From Burkholderiales bacterium (lineage in GTDB: Bacteria > Pseudomonadota > Gammaproteobacteria > Burkholderiales > WYBJ01): 49,325 bases of DNA. A program made the position numbers and the translations under genes. The notes beneath the pieces are model-generated. The model did no database searches, was not told where the DNA came from, and was given only the letters and a program-made list of their open reading frames with translations. The stretch's first letter is position 1; every line of letters starts with the position of its first letter. The DNA is taken from contig JADLAC010000045.1 in assembly GCA_020848435.1 (NCBI GenBank), positions 1 to 49,325 on the forward strand, in the 5' to 3' direction. Positions 17,027 to 26,434 of this stretch are shown here, piece after piece.

Positions 17027-17266
17027 GCGCGATATCCGGACGCTCCGTAGCGCGTCCACCGCACAGTCTGGTCAGCCTTGGCCACCCGCCCCGCCGAGCG
17101 TTACGACTGTAGCCAACGACGCTCGGGCGCCGGCACGGCAAGTCGGCCTTGGACGCACCGCACTGCCGAATTCCGAGCGGGCAGCGCCGTGCTTGCCGCG
17201 GATACGACGGCCGCGCAGATCTGTCGCAAGCGCCGGCGCCGGCCCTACACGGGCGGCACGCGACGA

Positions 17267-18250
17267 TCAATGCTGGGGCGGCCGGCGCAGGCGAGAGCTT
17301 ATCGGCGCCAGGCTGCGAAAAGCCTTCTCGCCGTGCAGCGTGGCGTAGTCGCGGTGGCCGTCCGGGCCGGTATGCCACTGGCTTGTCACCCAACGGTAGC
17401 CGATGGGCGGCTCCTCGCCCGAGTCGACACCGCCCTGGATCTTCATCGGGGTCTGGGCGTTGCCTGCTTCGGCGGACCGTCCAGCCAGTGCCTGCGCCGT
17501 GAGAGAGACGCGCGTCAGCGGTGCGTCGCCGACGGGCACAGGGATCGGTTGCAGGGCTTCCGCCTCTGCCTTGGGCGTTTCGGAATCACCGCCGGACAGC
17601 CACTTGCCGGCGCCGATCACGGCGAAGGTGGCAAGCACCGGCACACCGGTATGGGCCCATGCAAGCTGGAGGTTGACGAATTCGCTGATCGCCGGGTCGC
17701 TCACCAGCATCTCGCCCGCGACCCAACCGAGCAACCCGCCGCCCGCGGTCACGATGAAGCTGTATCGGTTCATGAGTTTGAGCACCAGCGTACTGCCGTA
17801 GATGATCAGCGGAATGCTGATCACAAGCCCGATGATCAGCAGCGGCACGTTGCCCTTCGCGGCCGCCGCGACGCCGAGCACGTTATCCAGGCTCATGACG
17901 AAGTCGGCAATGATGATGGTCTTGACCGCAGCCCAGAGACCCGTGTGGGCGTCGAGGTCCTTCTCCTCTTTTCCGGGCAGCAACATCTGGACGCCGATCC
18001 AGATGAGCGCGAGCGCGCCCACGATCTTCAAGAAGGGCAGCTCCAGCAGGAAGACGGCAAAGAACGTGAGGATGACCCGAAGAATGATGGCACCGAAGCT
18101 GCCGAAGAGAATCGCCTGCTTTTGCTGCTTGGGCGGCAGCGAGCGGCTCGCCAGAGCGATAACGACTGCATTGTCGCCGCTCAACAAGATGTTGATCATG
18201 GTGATTTGGGCCAGAGTGACCCAGAAGAACGAAGTCGTGAGCAGCTCCAT
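17267..18250 (-). CDS. TerC family integral membrane protein
   Basis: A 327-residue membrane protein with about seven transmembrane helices. The diagnostic acidic motifs are LLSGDNAVVIALA in the first helix region and MSLDNVLGVAAAAKGN in the fourth; both Asp-Asn pairs are retained. These proteins are implicated in tellurite resistance and, in other members, manganese or calcium export. A long hydrophilic C-terminal tail (about 90 residues, Pro/Ala-rich, ending GYRWVTSQWH...RRPPQH) is unusual in length for the family. I saw no yybP-ykoY riboswitch core in the leader. Confidence 0.85.
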   Translation of the reverse strand: MELLTTSFFWVTLAQITMINILLSGDNAVVIALASRSLPPKQQKQAILFGSFGAIILRVILTFFAVFLLELPFLKIVGALALIWIGVQMLLPGKEEKDLDAHTGLWAAVKTIIIADFVMSLDNVLGVAAAAKGNVPLLIIGLVISIPLIIYGSTLVLKLMNRYSFIVTAGGGLLGWVAGEMLVSDPAISEFVNLQLAWAHTGVPVLATFAVIGAGKWLSGGDSETPKAEAEALQPIPVPVGDAPLTRVSLTAQALAGRSAEAGNAQTPMKIQGGVDSGEEPPIGYRWVTSQWHTGPDGHRDYATLHGEKAFRSLAPISSRLRRPPQH

Positions 18251-18376
18251 GTGGACACTCCATCTGACGTATTGGCTCGCGCGAAATCGCCGCCCGATGA
18301 AGGAACAATATGACTGCTCGATGAATCCTCACTGTCCCGAATATGACTTTATGCCGTCATTAACATGAACGTTCCT

Positions 18377-19798
18377 TTACATTGAATCGAGATCACGGGC
18401 TTCGGTCTTCCCCGGGAACGGGAAAGTCACGCTGAAGGCATTGCCGATGCCGTCGCTGTCGTCCGCCAACGCGATCGATGTGCCGTGAATACGGGCGATC
18501 TCCTGCGCAATCGCAAGACCGAGGCCGCTACCACCGTCGTAACGCGTGCCGAGCAGCCGGTGGAAGCGCTCGAAAACGCGTGCGCGCTCCTCGCTCGGGA
18601 TGCTCGGACCATCATCGTTTACCGACATGCTCGGCAGCGGCGTCGCCGACACTGTCAGCGTGACACGGCCGCCCGGGGCCGTATAGCGCACCGCATTGTC
18701 GAGCAGGTTATCCATCAGCTCGCGCAAACGCTCGGCATCGCCTTCGATCATGACCGGCGCCGAAGCACCTTCGAAGCCGAGGTCGATGGACTTGGCGAGT
18801 GCCTCCGGCACCCAGGAGCTGGCGGCCTCCAGCGCAAGCGCGTTCAGATCGATCGGCGCGAGCCGCACCGAAATCGCCGCAGCAGGCTCGTTGCGGGCGA
18901 GCGAGAGCAGTTGCGACACGAGCCGCGCGAGCCGATCCAAGCCCTTCTGCAACATGCCGATGGATGCACGCATCTGCGCCGTGTCTTGCTGGCGCAGCGC
19001 GAGCTCGAGTTGCGCCTGCAAGCCCGCCACCGGCGTCTTCAACTGATGCGCGGCATCGGCGACGAAACGGCTTTGCGCCGTCAACACGCGATCGAGCCGT
19101 CCCAGCAAGCCGTTGATCGACTGCAGGAGCGGCCGCACTTCCGCCGGAATGTCCGTCACCTCGACCGGGCTGCGATCGTAGGGCTTACGCGAAGCGACCG
19201 CCTTGCGCAGCCGTTCGAGCGGCGATAGCCCATGCGCAACGCCCGCCCAGACGATCAGTCCGGCGAGCAGGACAAGAAGCACCTGCGGCGCCACGACGCT
19301 CAAGAGGATCTCGCGTGCGAGGTCGCGCCGCTTGACTTCGGTCTCGGCCACGCGCACGACGACCGCACGCTGCCTGCTCCGTCCGTCGAGGTCCGGCCGG
19401 TATTCGACCACGCGCACGGGCGCGTTCCCGATGACCGCATCGTAGAGCGCCTCGGCGTGCGGACCGTGCACGATCTTGCCGCTCGGTGCCGGCACGGCAA
19501 CCCCGGCGATCGCGCGGCCGTCCGCGCTGCTGACGCCAAAATAGATCCGATCGCTCGGATCGGTGAGCAGGACGCGCCGCGCGGCTTCGGGCAGATCGAG
19601 CTCGAGCGCCTCGGCCGGACCCCGCAAGTGGAGCGAAATCTCGTGGGCGATCTCGATTAGCGAACGATCGTAGGCGCGGCGCGAGAACTCAAGCGCGATC
19701 CAGTAGCTCACGAAGGCATCGGCAATCAGCAGCAACGCTAGCGGGACCAGCAGCCAGGTTAGCAACTGGCTCCGCAGCCTGGGCTGCTCACGCGTCAT
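18377..19798 (-). CDS. Sensor histidine kinase, TctE/QseC-like
   Basis: A 473-residue membrane kinase. Transmembrane helix 1 is at about residues 11-32. A periplasmic 2CSK_N-type sensor domain spans about residues 35-160, with transmembrane helix 2 at about 168-190, then a HAMP-like segment. The phosphoacceptor His is in DAAHQLKTPVAGLQ, and ATPase motifs are N (MDNLLDNAVRY), G1-like (SVNDDGPSIP) and G2 (GSGLGLAIA). G1 reads NDDG rather than the usual DNG. It overlaps the end of the response-regulator gene by 11 bases. Related TctE kinases control tricarboxylate uptake, which fits the Bug receptors nearby; this link is inferred. Confidence 0.88.
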   Translation of the reverse strand: MTREQPRLRSQLLTWLLVPLALLLIADAFVSYWIALEFSRRAYDRSLIEIAHEISLHLRGPAEALELDLPEAARRVLLTDPSDRIYFGVSSADGRAIAGVAVPAPSGKIVHGPHAEALYDAVIGNAPVRVVEYRPDLDGRSRQRAVVVRVAETEVKRRDLAREILLSVVAPQVLLVLLAGLIVWAGVAHGLSPLERLRKAVASRKPYDRSPVEVTDIPAEVRPLLQSINGLLGRLDRVLTAQSRFVADAAHQLKTPVAGLQAQLELALRQQDTAQMRASIGMLQKGLDRLARLVSQLLSLARNEPAAAISVRLAPIDLNALALEAASSWVPEALAKSIDLGFEGASAPVMIEGDAERLRELMDNLLDNAVRYTAPGGRVTLTVSATPLPSMSVNDDGPSIPSEERARVFERFHRLLGTRYDGGSGLGLAIAQEIARIHGTSIALADDSDGIGNAFSVTFPFPGKTEARDLDSM

Positions 19799-20462
19799 GG
19801 CTTCTTTCGATCATGTAGCCCATGCCGCGCACGGTACGGATGACGACACCCGTGTGCTCGAGCTTCCTGCGCAACCGATAGACGAACACCTCGATGGCAT
19901 TACTCGACGAGCCCTCTTCCCAACCATAGAGATGATCCACGATCTGCTGCTTCGTGACCACGCGCCCTTCCTTCAGCAGCAGCAGCTCGACCACAGCGAG
20001 CTCGCGCGCTGAGAGGTCCACCGGTTGCGCATCGCAATACAGCCGCCGACCTGCCATGTCGAGCCGTAGTCGCCCGTGAAGCAACTCGGAGCTCGCGCCC
20101 GCATTGGCTCGGCGAATGAGCGCCCGCACGCGCGCTTCGAGCTCGGACAAATGGAAGGGCTTGGTGAGGTAATCGTCCGCGCCGAGGTCCAATCCGGTGA
20201 TGCGATCGCTCACCGAATCGCGCACCGTCAGAATGATCACGGGGACCGTGCTGCGCCGGGCGCGCACGCGTTTCAAGACGTCGAATCCGTCGAGCCCAGG
20301 AAGCCCCAAGTCGAGCACGACCAGATCGTATACGATGGCGCTGAGCGCGCGATCGGCATCCTCGCCGCTGCGCGCGATGTCGACCGCATGCGCGGACTGC
20401 GTCAGCGCCCGCGCCACCGCGTCGGCCAGCATGGCGTCGTCTTCGACGACTAGAATTCGCAA
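19788..20462 (-). CDS. OmpR/TctD-type response regulator
   Basis: A response regulator of about 224 residues. The receiver domain begins LRILVVEDDAML; its phosphoacceptor Asp lies in YDLVVLDLGLPGLDG and the switch Lys in DDYLTKPF. The C-terminal winged-helix DNA-binding domain has LSARELAVVELLLLKEGRVV and VFVYRLRRKLE, ending with RTVRGMGYMIE. No ATG lies at the domain edge; TTG 20462 directly before RILVVED is my chosen start, with a weak GGCGGGA upstream. The much longer open frame upstream is a shadow of the GGDEF-EAL gene. It is translated together with the kinase (11-base overlap). Confidence 0.85.
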   Translation of the reverse strand: MRILVVEDDAMLADAVARALTQSAHAVDIARSGEDADRALSAIVYDLVVLDLGLPGLDGFDVLKRVRARRSTVPVIILTVRDSVSDRITGLDLGADDYLTKPFHLSELEARVRALIRRANAGASSELLHGRLRLDMAGRRLYCDAQPVDLSARELAVVELLLLKEGRVVTKQQIVDHLYGWEEGSSSNAIEVFVYRLRRKLEHTGVVIRTVRGMGYMIERSHDA

Positions 20463-20707
20463 TTGGTCCCGCCAGATCAGACGGCTTGGTTGCTCGCCGC
20501 AACGAGCCGATGAACCATTGTACCCGACGCGCGGATCACGGCCGTGACGTTCGACGACGCAAGTGCGCGCCGCTTGCGCAAATGCCGCCGCGGCGCCGCG
20601 ACGCGCCGCGCGGGACATCGCGGGCGAGCAGCGGCATCGGCCCGCACGCCAAAGCCGCGAGCGGTGACGATCGCGACGGCGACGCAGCGGACGATCGTCC
20701 GGCCCAG

Positions 20708-22867
20708 CTAAGCGGCGACGTTTCGCCGTCGGCGCAACCGTTCCGTGACCAGCATGATGGTGATATCGTCGGCTGCGACCGGACGGCTGAAGAGATAGCC
20801 TTGCATTAGCGTGCAGCCGCGCGCGTGCAATAGCGCGGCCTGCTCTTCGGACTCCACGCCTTCGGCCACGACCGCCAGCCCGAGGCTGTTGCCGAGCGCG
20901 ATGATGGCAGCGATGATTGCGGCATCTTCCGGATTGTCGATGACGTCGCGCACGAACGAACGATCGATTTTCAGCGTATCGATCGGGAAGCGGCGCAGGT
21001 ATGCGAGCGAGGAGTAGCCGGTGCCGAAATCGTCGATCGACAAGCCGACACCGTGCTCCTTCAGCGCGCACAGGGTCGCGCGGGCAGCCTCGGCGTCGCG
21101 CATCAGGACGCTTTCGGTCAACTCGATGTCGATCGCTCGCGCATCGAGCTTGGCATCGTCGAGCGCGGCAGCGACCTTGGCGACGAAATCCTTCTGCGCG
21201 AAGCTCGTGCTCGACATGTTGACCGCGATGCCCACTCGCGGCAAGCCGGCCGCCCGCCACGCCGCCGCTTGGCGGCACGCCTGCGCCAGCACCCAGTCGC
21301 CGATCGGCACGATGAGGCCGGTTTCCTCGGCCAGTGGGATGAAGTCCGCAGGCGCGATCATGCCGAGCTCGGGATGCTGCCACCGGATCAAGGCTTCGAT
21401 CCCCGCGATCCGGTGCGTGCCGATCTCGACTTTCGGCTGATAGTGGAGCAGCAGCTCGCCGCGCTCCGTCGCCTTGCGAAGCTGGCTCTCCAACGTGAGC
21501 TTGCGTAACGCCGAGGCGTTCATCGACGGGGAAAAGTACTGATAGTCGTCCTTGCCGTGATCCTTGGCGTGGTACATCGCGCTATCAGCGTTCTTGAGCA
21601 GCGTGTCCGCGTCCTCGCCGTCGCAGGGATAGACGGCGATGCCCGCGCTCGCCGTGACCACGATCTCGTGCCCGTTCAGGGTGAATGGCTGCGCCAACGC
21701 GCTCAGGATGCGCCGAGCCACCTTGCCAGCATCGGCTGCCTGGGCCAATCCCGTCAACTGGACGGTGAACTCGTCGCCGCCGAGGCGGGCGACATTGCCG
21801 GGCAGCGGCGATGGATCGACCCGCGTCACGTGGTCGGCCGAGCGCAGTGACTGCGTCAGCCGCGCGCTCACGGCGGCCAATAGCTGATCGCCGACATTGC
21901 GCCCGAGGGTGTCGTTGATACGCTTGAACCGATCGAGATCGAGCACGATCACCGCCAGCTTCTGCGACCAACGCGCGACGTGCGCGATCGAGTGGCCGAG
22001 CTGCTCCTTGAAGAACTGCCGGTTGGGCAGGTCGGTAAGCGTGTCGTACATGGCAAGGTGCCGGATTTGCTGCTCGGCGTGCTGGTGCTCGGTGATGTCC
22101 TGAGTCGTGCCGTGGATGCGAATCACAGCCCCGTTGTCGTCACAATCCGCCACGGCTCGTTCGTGCACCACCCGCTGCGTGCCGTCCGCACGCACGATGC
22201 GGCACTCCAGGCTGTAAGGCTGCGCCGAATTGAGCGCGCGGCGCAGCGCGCGCTCGAGCTCGCCGCGCTCGCTCGCATGCACCATTTCGATCAAGCCGCG
22301 GTAGCCCGAGCTCGAGCTCTCCGGGGTCGCGCCCAGGATACGCAGCAGCTCGGGCGAGCGATAGACCTCGTTGCTCGCGAGATCCCAGTCCCAGTGTCCG
22401 AGCTGCGCCAGGCGCTGCGCCTCCGCCAGGCGCGCCTCGCTGCGGGCGAGCCGCTCGAGCGACTGGCTCGCGCGCAGCATGTAGCGCACGCGATGCGCGA
22501 GGATCGGCCAGGGGATGGGCTTGGTGATGAAATCGGTCGCGCCGACCTCGTAGGCGCGATTGACCGATTCCGTGTCGTCGTGACCGGTCATCATGAGCAC
22601 GGGCGTGCGCTGTGACGCTGGCAGCGCGCGGATTTCCGTGCACACTTCGAACCCGTCCCGGCCCGACGTCATGACGTCCAACAGCACGATGTCCGGACGC
22701 ACGCGCGCGAGCGCCTCCAAGCCCTGTTCGCCGCTTTGCGCTTCGGCCACCGCGATGGCCGCGGTCTCCAGCGTCTGGCGCACCAGCAGGCGCACGATGT
22801 CATCGTCGTCGATGACTAGCGCGAGCGGCCTGGACGATGTGGAATGCTCAGACATGCCGAGATCCAT
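20708..22867 (-). CDS. Response regulator with PAS, GGDEF and EAL domains
   Basis: A 719-residue cyclic-di-GMP enzyme. Order: receiver domain at about residues 14-130 (phosphoacceptor Asp in DIVLLDVMTSGRDG), a PAS segment with PAC-like end (GTTQDITEHQHAEQQI), GGDEF domain with intact RLGGDEF, then EAL domain. The EAL domain has EALIRW, NMSSTSF, ELTES, DDFGTGYSS and AEGVES, all the residues of an active phosphodiesterase. GGDEF looks catalytically competent too, so it may make or break the messenger depending on phosphorylation. The start is either ATG 22867 or ATG 22855. A large hairpin sits only four bases upstream of the former. Confidence 0.92.
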   Translation of the reverse strand: MDLGMSEHSTSSRPLALVIDDDDIVRLLVRQTLETAAIAVAEAQSGEQGLEALARVRPDIVLLDVMTSGRDGFEVCTEIRALPASQRTPVLMMTGHDDTESVNRAYEVGATDFITKPIPWPILAHRVRYMLRASQSLERLARSEARLAEAQRLAQLGHWDWDLASNEVYRSPELLRILGATPESSSSGYRGLIEMVHASERGELERALRRALNSAQPYSLECRIVRADGTQRVVHERAVADCDDNGAVIRIHGTTQDITEHQHAEQQIRHLAMYDTLTDLPNRQFFKEQLGHSIAHVARWSQKLAVIVLDLDRFKRINDTLGRNVGDQLLAAVSARLTQSLRSADHVTRVDPSPLPGNVARLGGDEFTVQLTGLAQAADAGKVARRILSALAQPFTLNGHEIVVTASAGIAVYPCDGEDADTLLKNADSAMYHAKDHGKDDYQYFSPSMNASALRKLTLESQLRKATERGELLLHYQPKVEIGTHRIAGIEALIRWQHPELGMIAPADFIPLAEETGLIVPIGDWVLAQACRQAAAWRAAGLPRVGIAVNMSSTSFAQKDFVAKVAAALDDAKLDARAIDIELTESVLMRDAEAARATLCALKEHGVGLSIDDFGTGYSSLAYLRRFPIDTLKIDRSFVRDVIDNPEDAAIIAAIIALGNSLGLAVVAEGVESEEQAALLHARGCTLMQGYLFSRPVAADDITIMLVTERLRRRRNVAA

Positions 22868-22870
22868 CTA

Positions 22871-22915
22871 CGGCCGAAAGGCGGGCGGGCTTGAACCGCC
22901 CGCGGTCATCGGCCG
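22871..22915 (-). promoter_or_regulatory. Nested stem-loop at the start codon of the GGDEF-EAL gene
   Basis: Two nested inverted repeats: an outer seven-base-pair stem (CGGCCGA 22871-22877 with TCGGCCG 22909-22915) encloses a perfect eight-base-pair stem (GCGGGCGG 22881-22888 with CCGCCCGC 22896-22903) with a seven-base loop. It ends four bases before ATG 22867. In RNA it would occupy the normal ribosome-binding region, so it could limit translation. On the minus strand the inner hairpin looks like a tRNA T-arm, but no tRNA body surrounds it. Confidence 0.45.
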
Positions 22916-23071
22916 AACGGCGGCCACTGCCCGCCTCAAGATCGATGGCAGCACGCCGTAAACACATCCGACGATAGGCAGCTCGTCTGTTCTTGGACAC
23001 GAAGGGCTGTTCGCGGAGGACCTACAGAGTCCGTTCAGCGCGCCGGGAGCAATTCGGTAGCGACGAGTGTC

Positions 23072-24325
23072 ATGCCTGCGAGAAAAAACTCTTCTTCGAG
23101 CACCGGCCTGCCTGCCATCCTGGTCATCGAGAGCAACAAGTTCCAACGCCGATCGCTGTGTCGCTTGATGCGCTCGGCGGGCGCGGACCATACCGCGGAA
23201 GCGCTCGATCCGGCCGATGCCGGCCGCGTGCTCGAGCGTGGCCGCTGGCCGCAGTGGATCGTGGTTACCGACCCGGATCTGCTGGGCGAGGACGCCCTGG
23301 CGACCCTGCGACGCATCGCGACAGGCCACCCCGTGGGCGGCGTCATCCTGTTGTCTCGACGCCGCCCTCAGGCGCTCCCCGCGCTGCGCGAGGAAGCGTG
23401 CAAAGCGGGCCTGCACTGCCTGGCTGCGCTGCGCAAGCCGGTCAGCGCGGAGGAAATGGGCGCCTTGCTGCGCCAGTATGCCGCCGCCCCCGCACGCCCC
23501 GCAATGTCGAGCGTCACTGTGTTGAGCAAGGAAGAGTTGAGCGAATGTTTGCGGGCGGGACGCCTGCGCGCCCACTTCCAGCCCAAGGTCGACCTCCTCT
23601 CCGGGCGTCCGGTGAGCTGCGAAGCGCTGCCCTACGTCACCCATGCGCGCCATGGCGTGGTTCCGGTCGCGCGCTTCCGCCACGCGATGAAGCAGCTCGG
23701 CGCCCAACGCGTCATGACCGCGAGCGTGTTGCGCGATGCGGCCGAGCTGGTGCGCTCGCTGCGCGAGAAAGGGCTTGAAGCCCAGGTGGCAGTGAATCTG
23801 TCCGCCGACGTGCTTTCGGAGGCGGGCGATGCCGCGAGCCTCGATTCGTATGTGCGTACGCTTGGCGTCGCGCCTTCCGATCTGGCGTTCGAAATCGCGG
23901 CGAGTCCGCAAGCGCTGGCCGCGCCCGACTTCGCGGATAACCTCGCGCGGCTCAAGCTGCGCGGCTACGCCCTGGTGATCGACGAGGAGGCCGCGCCCGG
24001 GCGCCTCGAAGCGCCGGCGCATGCCCACTTCTGCGAAATCAAGATAGATGTCGCGGCAGCCCCGCCCATGCAAGCCGAGGGCGATGGCGAGCGCGAGCTA
24101 GCCAGCGCGGTTGCAGCCGCCCGCCGCCACGGCATGGCCACTTGTGCCGTGGGCGTGCACAGCAGTACCGCGCTCGATCAGGCCCGCGGGGTGGGATTCC
24201 AGCTCGGACAGGGCGAGCTGTTTGCGCCTTCCTTGCCGGCCGAGGAGGTCTTGAGCTGGGTGGAGCGGGAGGAGCGCACGCGCACCTTCGCCGCTCGCGC
24301 CTCCTGGCGTCATCGCGCCGGCTGA
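23072..24325 (+). CDS. Receiver-EAL protein with degenerate EAL domain
   Basis: A 417-residue protein divergent from the GGDEF-EAL gene. The N-terminus is receiver-like (AILVIESNKFQRRSLCRLM), but an Asp at the phosphorylation site is only weakly supported (IVVTDPDLLGED). The C-terminal half is EAL-like: FQPKVDLLSGRPVSCEALPYV, NLSADVLS, FEIAASPQ and EIKID. Compared with an active EAL domain it lacks the TES after the Glu, has IDEEAAPG where DDFGTG belongs, and AVGVHS where AEGVE belongs. It therefore probably binds c-di-GMP or a partner protein rather than cleaving. A ligand or adaptor role beside the active enzyme is inferred. Confidence 0.8.
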   Translation: MPARKNSSSSTGLPAILVIESNKFQRRSLCRLMRSAGADHTAEALDPADAGRVLERGRWPQWIVVTDPDLLGEDALATLRRIATGHPVGGVILLSRRRPQALPALREEACKAGLHCLAALRKPVSAEEMGALLRQYAAAPARPAMSSVTVLSKEELSECLRAGRLRAHFQPKVDLLSGRPVSCEALPYVTHARHGVVPVARFRHAMKQLGAQRVMTASVLRDAAELVRSLREKGLEAQVAVNLSADVLSEAGDAASLDSYVRTLGVAPSDLAFEIAASPQALAAPDFADNLARLKLRGYALVIDEEAAPGRLEAPAHAHFCEIKIDVAAAPPMQAEGDGERELASAVAAARRHGMATCAVGVHSSTALDQARGVGFQLGQGELFAPSLPAEEVLSWVEREERTRTFAARASWRHRAG

Positions 24326-25134
24326 TTCCGCAGCGCGCAAGCCACTGTGCTGCGGATGTAGCGCCACAGCTGCGTTTCAAGTCATCGCTCAGGCTGAACC
24401 CGCAGCGCGCAAGAAACAGCGCGCGGTCGGCCGCGCCCGCCATCGGTCCGGCAACGCCGGCATCCGGACGTCTCCCGCCTCCTGGCCGTTGCGTCCTGCG
24501 GCATTGATCGAGGCGGCGCGCGGCTGGCGAGGTGCGGCCGAAATGTTGCGCTCGCCTACCGCCGCATCGTACCCGTCCTGTTCAGTGAGCCGCCGCCTGA
24601 CGATGTGCGGCCAAGACGGTCCACGCTCTGTCCAATGCTATGAGCGGCCCGGCACCCTGCTGCCGGTGCGCATTCAAGACGTGCAGCTCCGCGGCGCTCT
24701 GTGCAAAGATGGGCGCCGAGTCGGCCGCACCAGGCCACGGCAACATAAAAGTGGCCACCAGACCGGCAATGCTGATCAACGCTTCGTGTCCGTCCATGGC
24801 GTGCTTCCCGTTCGCGATTGGCACGCGCCCACTATGCGCCAGCCGCAGGCTCACCAGATGAGCCCGACCGCCGTCACCATCGCGTAAGCGGTTAAGATGC
24901 TCGGGTCACGGTCGCGCGAATCTCACGTTTGCGCGGTGGCCGCGACACCAGCAATTCGGCGCAAAGACGCTGATCGAGGCAGCGCGCGCCGCGGTAGACT
25001 GAACGCGCGGCGGCGAAAGCGCGCCGCACGCTATGAGCCGCCGCCAATCGTACGGACGCGTGAAACTACATCGACGTCGGCGGCGAACCCGCGCCGCGCG
25101 CTACCAGCCGGCGTCACAGACCAGGATGCATGCC
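24326..25134. other. Gene-poor interval
   Basis: No gene is convincing. Just after the EAL-like gene, CCGCAGC (24330 region) pairs with GCTGCGG about 15 bases on, a possible terminator, and the string CCGCAGCGCGCAAG recurs about 70 bases later. A 90-residue minus-strand frame (24582-24854) has a hydrophobic stretch but no ribosome binding site or recognisable homology. The remainder leads into the amidase gene, whose AGGA sits at 25123-25126. Confidence 0.4.
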
Positions 25135-26418
25135 ATGCCGATTCCACCGAATGAGCTTTCCGCCAGCGAAATCTCGCAAGCGACGCGCGCCGGCACGCTC
25201 TCCTGCGAGGCCGTGGTCCGCGCCTGCCTCGAACACATCGCGACACGCGAGCCCGCCGTCCAGGCTTGGCAGTACATCGATGCCGAAGGCGCGATCGCGC
25301 AAGCGCGCGCGCTCGACGCGGGCAGCGCACGCGGGCCGCTGCACGGCGTGCCGTTCGGAGCGAAGGACATCATCGACACGCACGACATGCCCACCGAGTA
25401 CGGCAGCCCTATCCATCGCGGTCATCGGCCCGATCGCGATGCCGCCTGCATCGCCCTGATGCGCCGTGCAGGGGCCGTGCTCGTGGGCAAGACGGTGACG
25501 ACCGAGTTCGCCAACGTCCATCCGGGCAAGACGCGCCATCCGCTCGATCCGGCACGAACGCCGGGCGGATCCTCGAGCGGGTCGGCCGCCGCCGTCGCCG
25601 CTGCCATGGTGCCGCTAGCCCTGGGCACCCAGACCACGGCCTCGACCATCCGGCCAGCGTCGTTTTGCGGCGTGGTCGGCTATCGCCCGACGTGGTCGGA
25701 CTTGCGCCTTTCGGGCGTGATGGAGGCCGCCGGCTCCCTCGATACCTTGGGTCTCATGGCACGTTCGGTGGCCGATATCGCACTATTGCGCGCCGTGTTG
25801 TTGGGCGTCGAGCCCAGGGCGCTTCCGGCCGAGACGGCGAAACCCCGTATCGGCTTTTGCCGCACGCACTTGTGGGAGAACGCCGAAAGCACGACCCAGC
25901 GCCTGCTCGAGGATGCGGCTTCGCGGCTGGCAGCCGCGGGTGCGAGCGTGAAGGATGCCGTCCTGCCATCGGCATTCACGCGCATACCGGAAGCACACAA
26001 GGCCGTATCGAGCTTCGAATTCACGCGCAACTTCTCCTGGGAGATCGCGCATCATTGGGATCGCATCAGCGAGACGTTGCGCAACGGGCGCATCAAGGAT
26101 GGCCTCGCGACCACGTTCGAGCGTTATCGGGAGGCACGCGAGCTGTTGTCCGCATGCCGGCAAACGCTGGACCAATTCTTCGACAACTACGATATCCTGC
26201 TGACACCCGCCGCCGCCGGCGAGGCGCCGGTAGGACTGCATTCGACCGGCTACACCGGCTTTTGCAGCATCTGGACCTCGACCCACGTCCCGGCCCTCAC
26301 GCTGCCTTTGCTGCAGGGCCCGAGCGGTTTGCCGATCGGCGTCCAGTTGGTCGCGCGCCGCGACCGCGATCGCGATCTGTTCGGCTTCGCCCAGTGGATT
26401 CGGCGCGCGCTGCGCTGA
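25135..26418 (+). CDS. Amidase-signature family protein
   Basis: A 427-residue amide hydrolase. The Ser-cisSer-Lys triad is visible: Lys77 in GVPFGAKDI, cis-Ser in TPGGSSSGSAAAVAA (about 146-148) and nucleophile Ser170 in GTQTTASTIRPASFCG. The nucleophile motif differs from the common DTGGSIR by having TTASTIR, a variation known in this family. The C-terminus (LTPAAAGEAPVG, SIWTSTHVPALTLPL, GLPIGVQLVARRDRD) is standard. ATG 25135 is preferred over ATG 25126 because AGGA at 25123 is then about eight bases away. The substrate is unknown. It converges with the Bug gene behind it, so they are not one operon. Confidence 0.88.
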   Translation: MPIPPNELSASEISQATRAGTLSCEAVVRACLEHIATREPAVQAWQYIDAEGAIAQARALDAGSARGPLHGVPFGAKDIIDTHDMPTEYGSPIHRGHRPDRDAACIALMRRAGAVLVGKTVTTEFANVHPGKTRHPLDPARTPGGSSSGSAAAVAAAMVPLALGTQTTASTIRPASFCGVVGYRPTWSDLRLSGVMEAAGSLDTLGLMARSVADIALLRAVLLGVEPRALPAETAKPRIGFCRTHLWENAESTTQRLLEDAASRLAAAGASVKDAVLPSAFTRIPEAHKAVSSFEFTRNFSWEIAHHWDRISETLRNGRIKDGLATTFERYREARELLSACRQTLDQFFDNYDILLTPAAAGEAPVGLHSTGYTGFCSIWTSTHVPALTLPLLQGPSGLPIGVQLVARRDRDRDLFGFAQWIRRALR

Positions 26419-26434
26419 ACGCGCGGGCAATGCC

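Noticed and set aside
18251..18376. Manganese-type (yybP-ykoY) riboswitch before the TerC gene
   Set aside because: TerC genes often have one, but I could not find its conserved core in this short leader.
20463..21383. N-terminal extension of the response regulator by about 300 residues
   Set aside because: The extension is Arg-rich shadow sequence of the overlapping GGDEF-EAL gene and would be unlike any OmpR-type regulator.
22871..22915. Possible tRNA gene, because the inner hairpin resembles a T-arm (GGCGG TTCAAGC CCGCC on the minus strand)
   Set aside because: No anticodon arm, D-arm or matching acceptor stem could be found at the right distances.
24582..24854. A 90-residue minus-strand gene
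   Set aside because: It has a hydrophobic stretch, but no ribosome binding site, no recognised homology and shadow-like composition.
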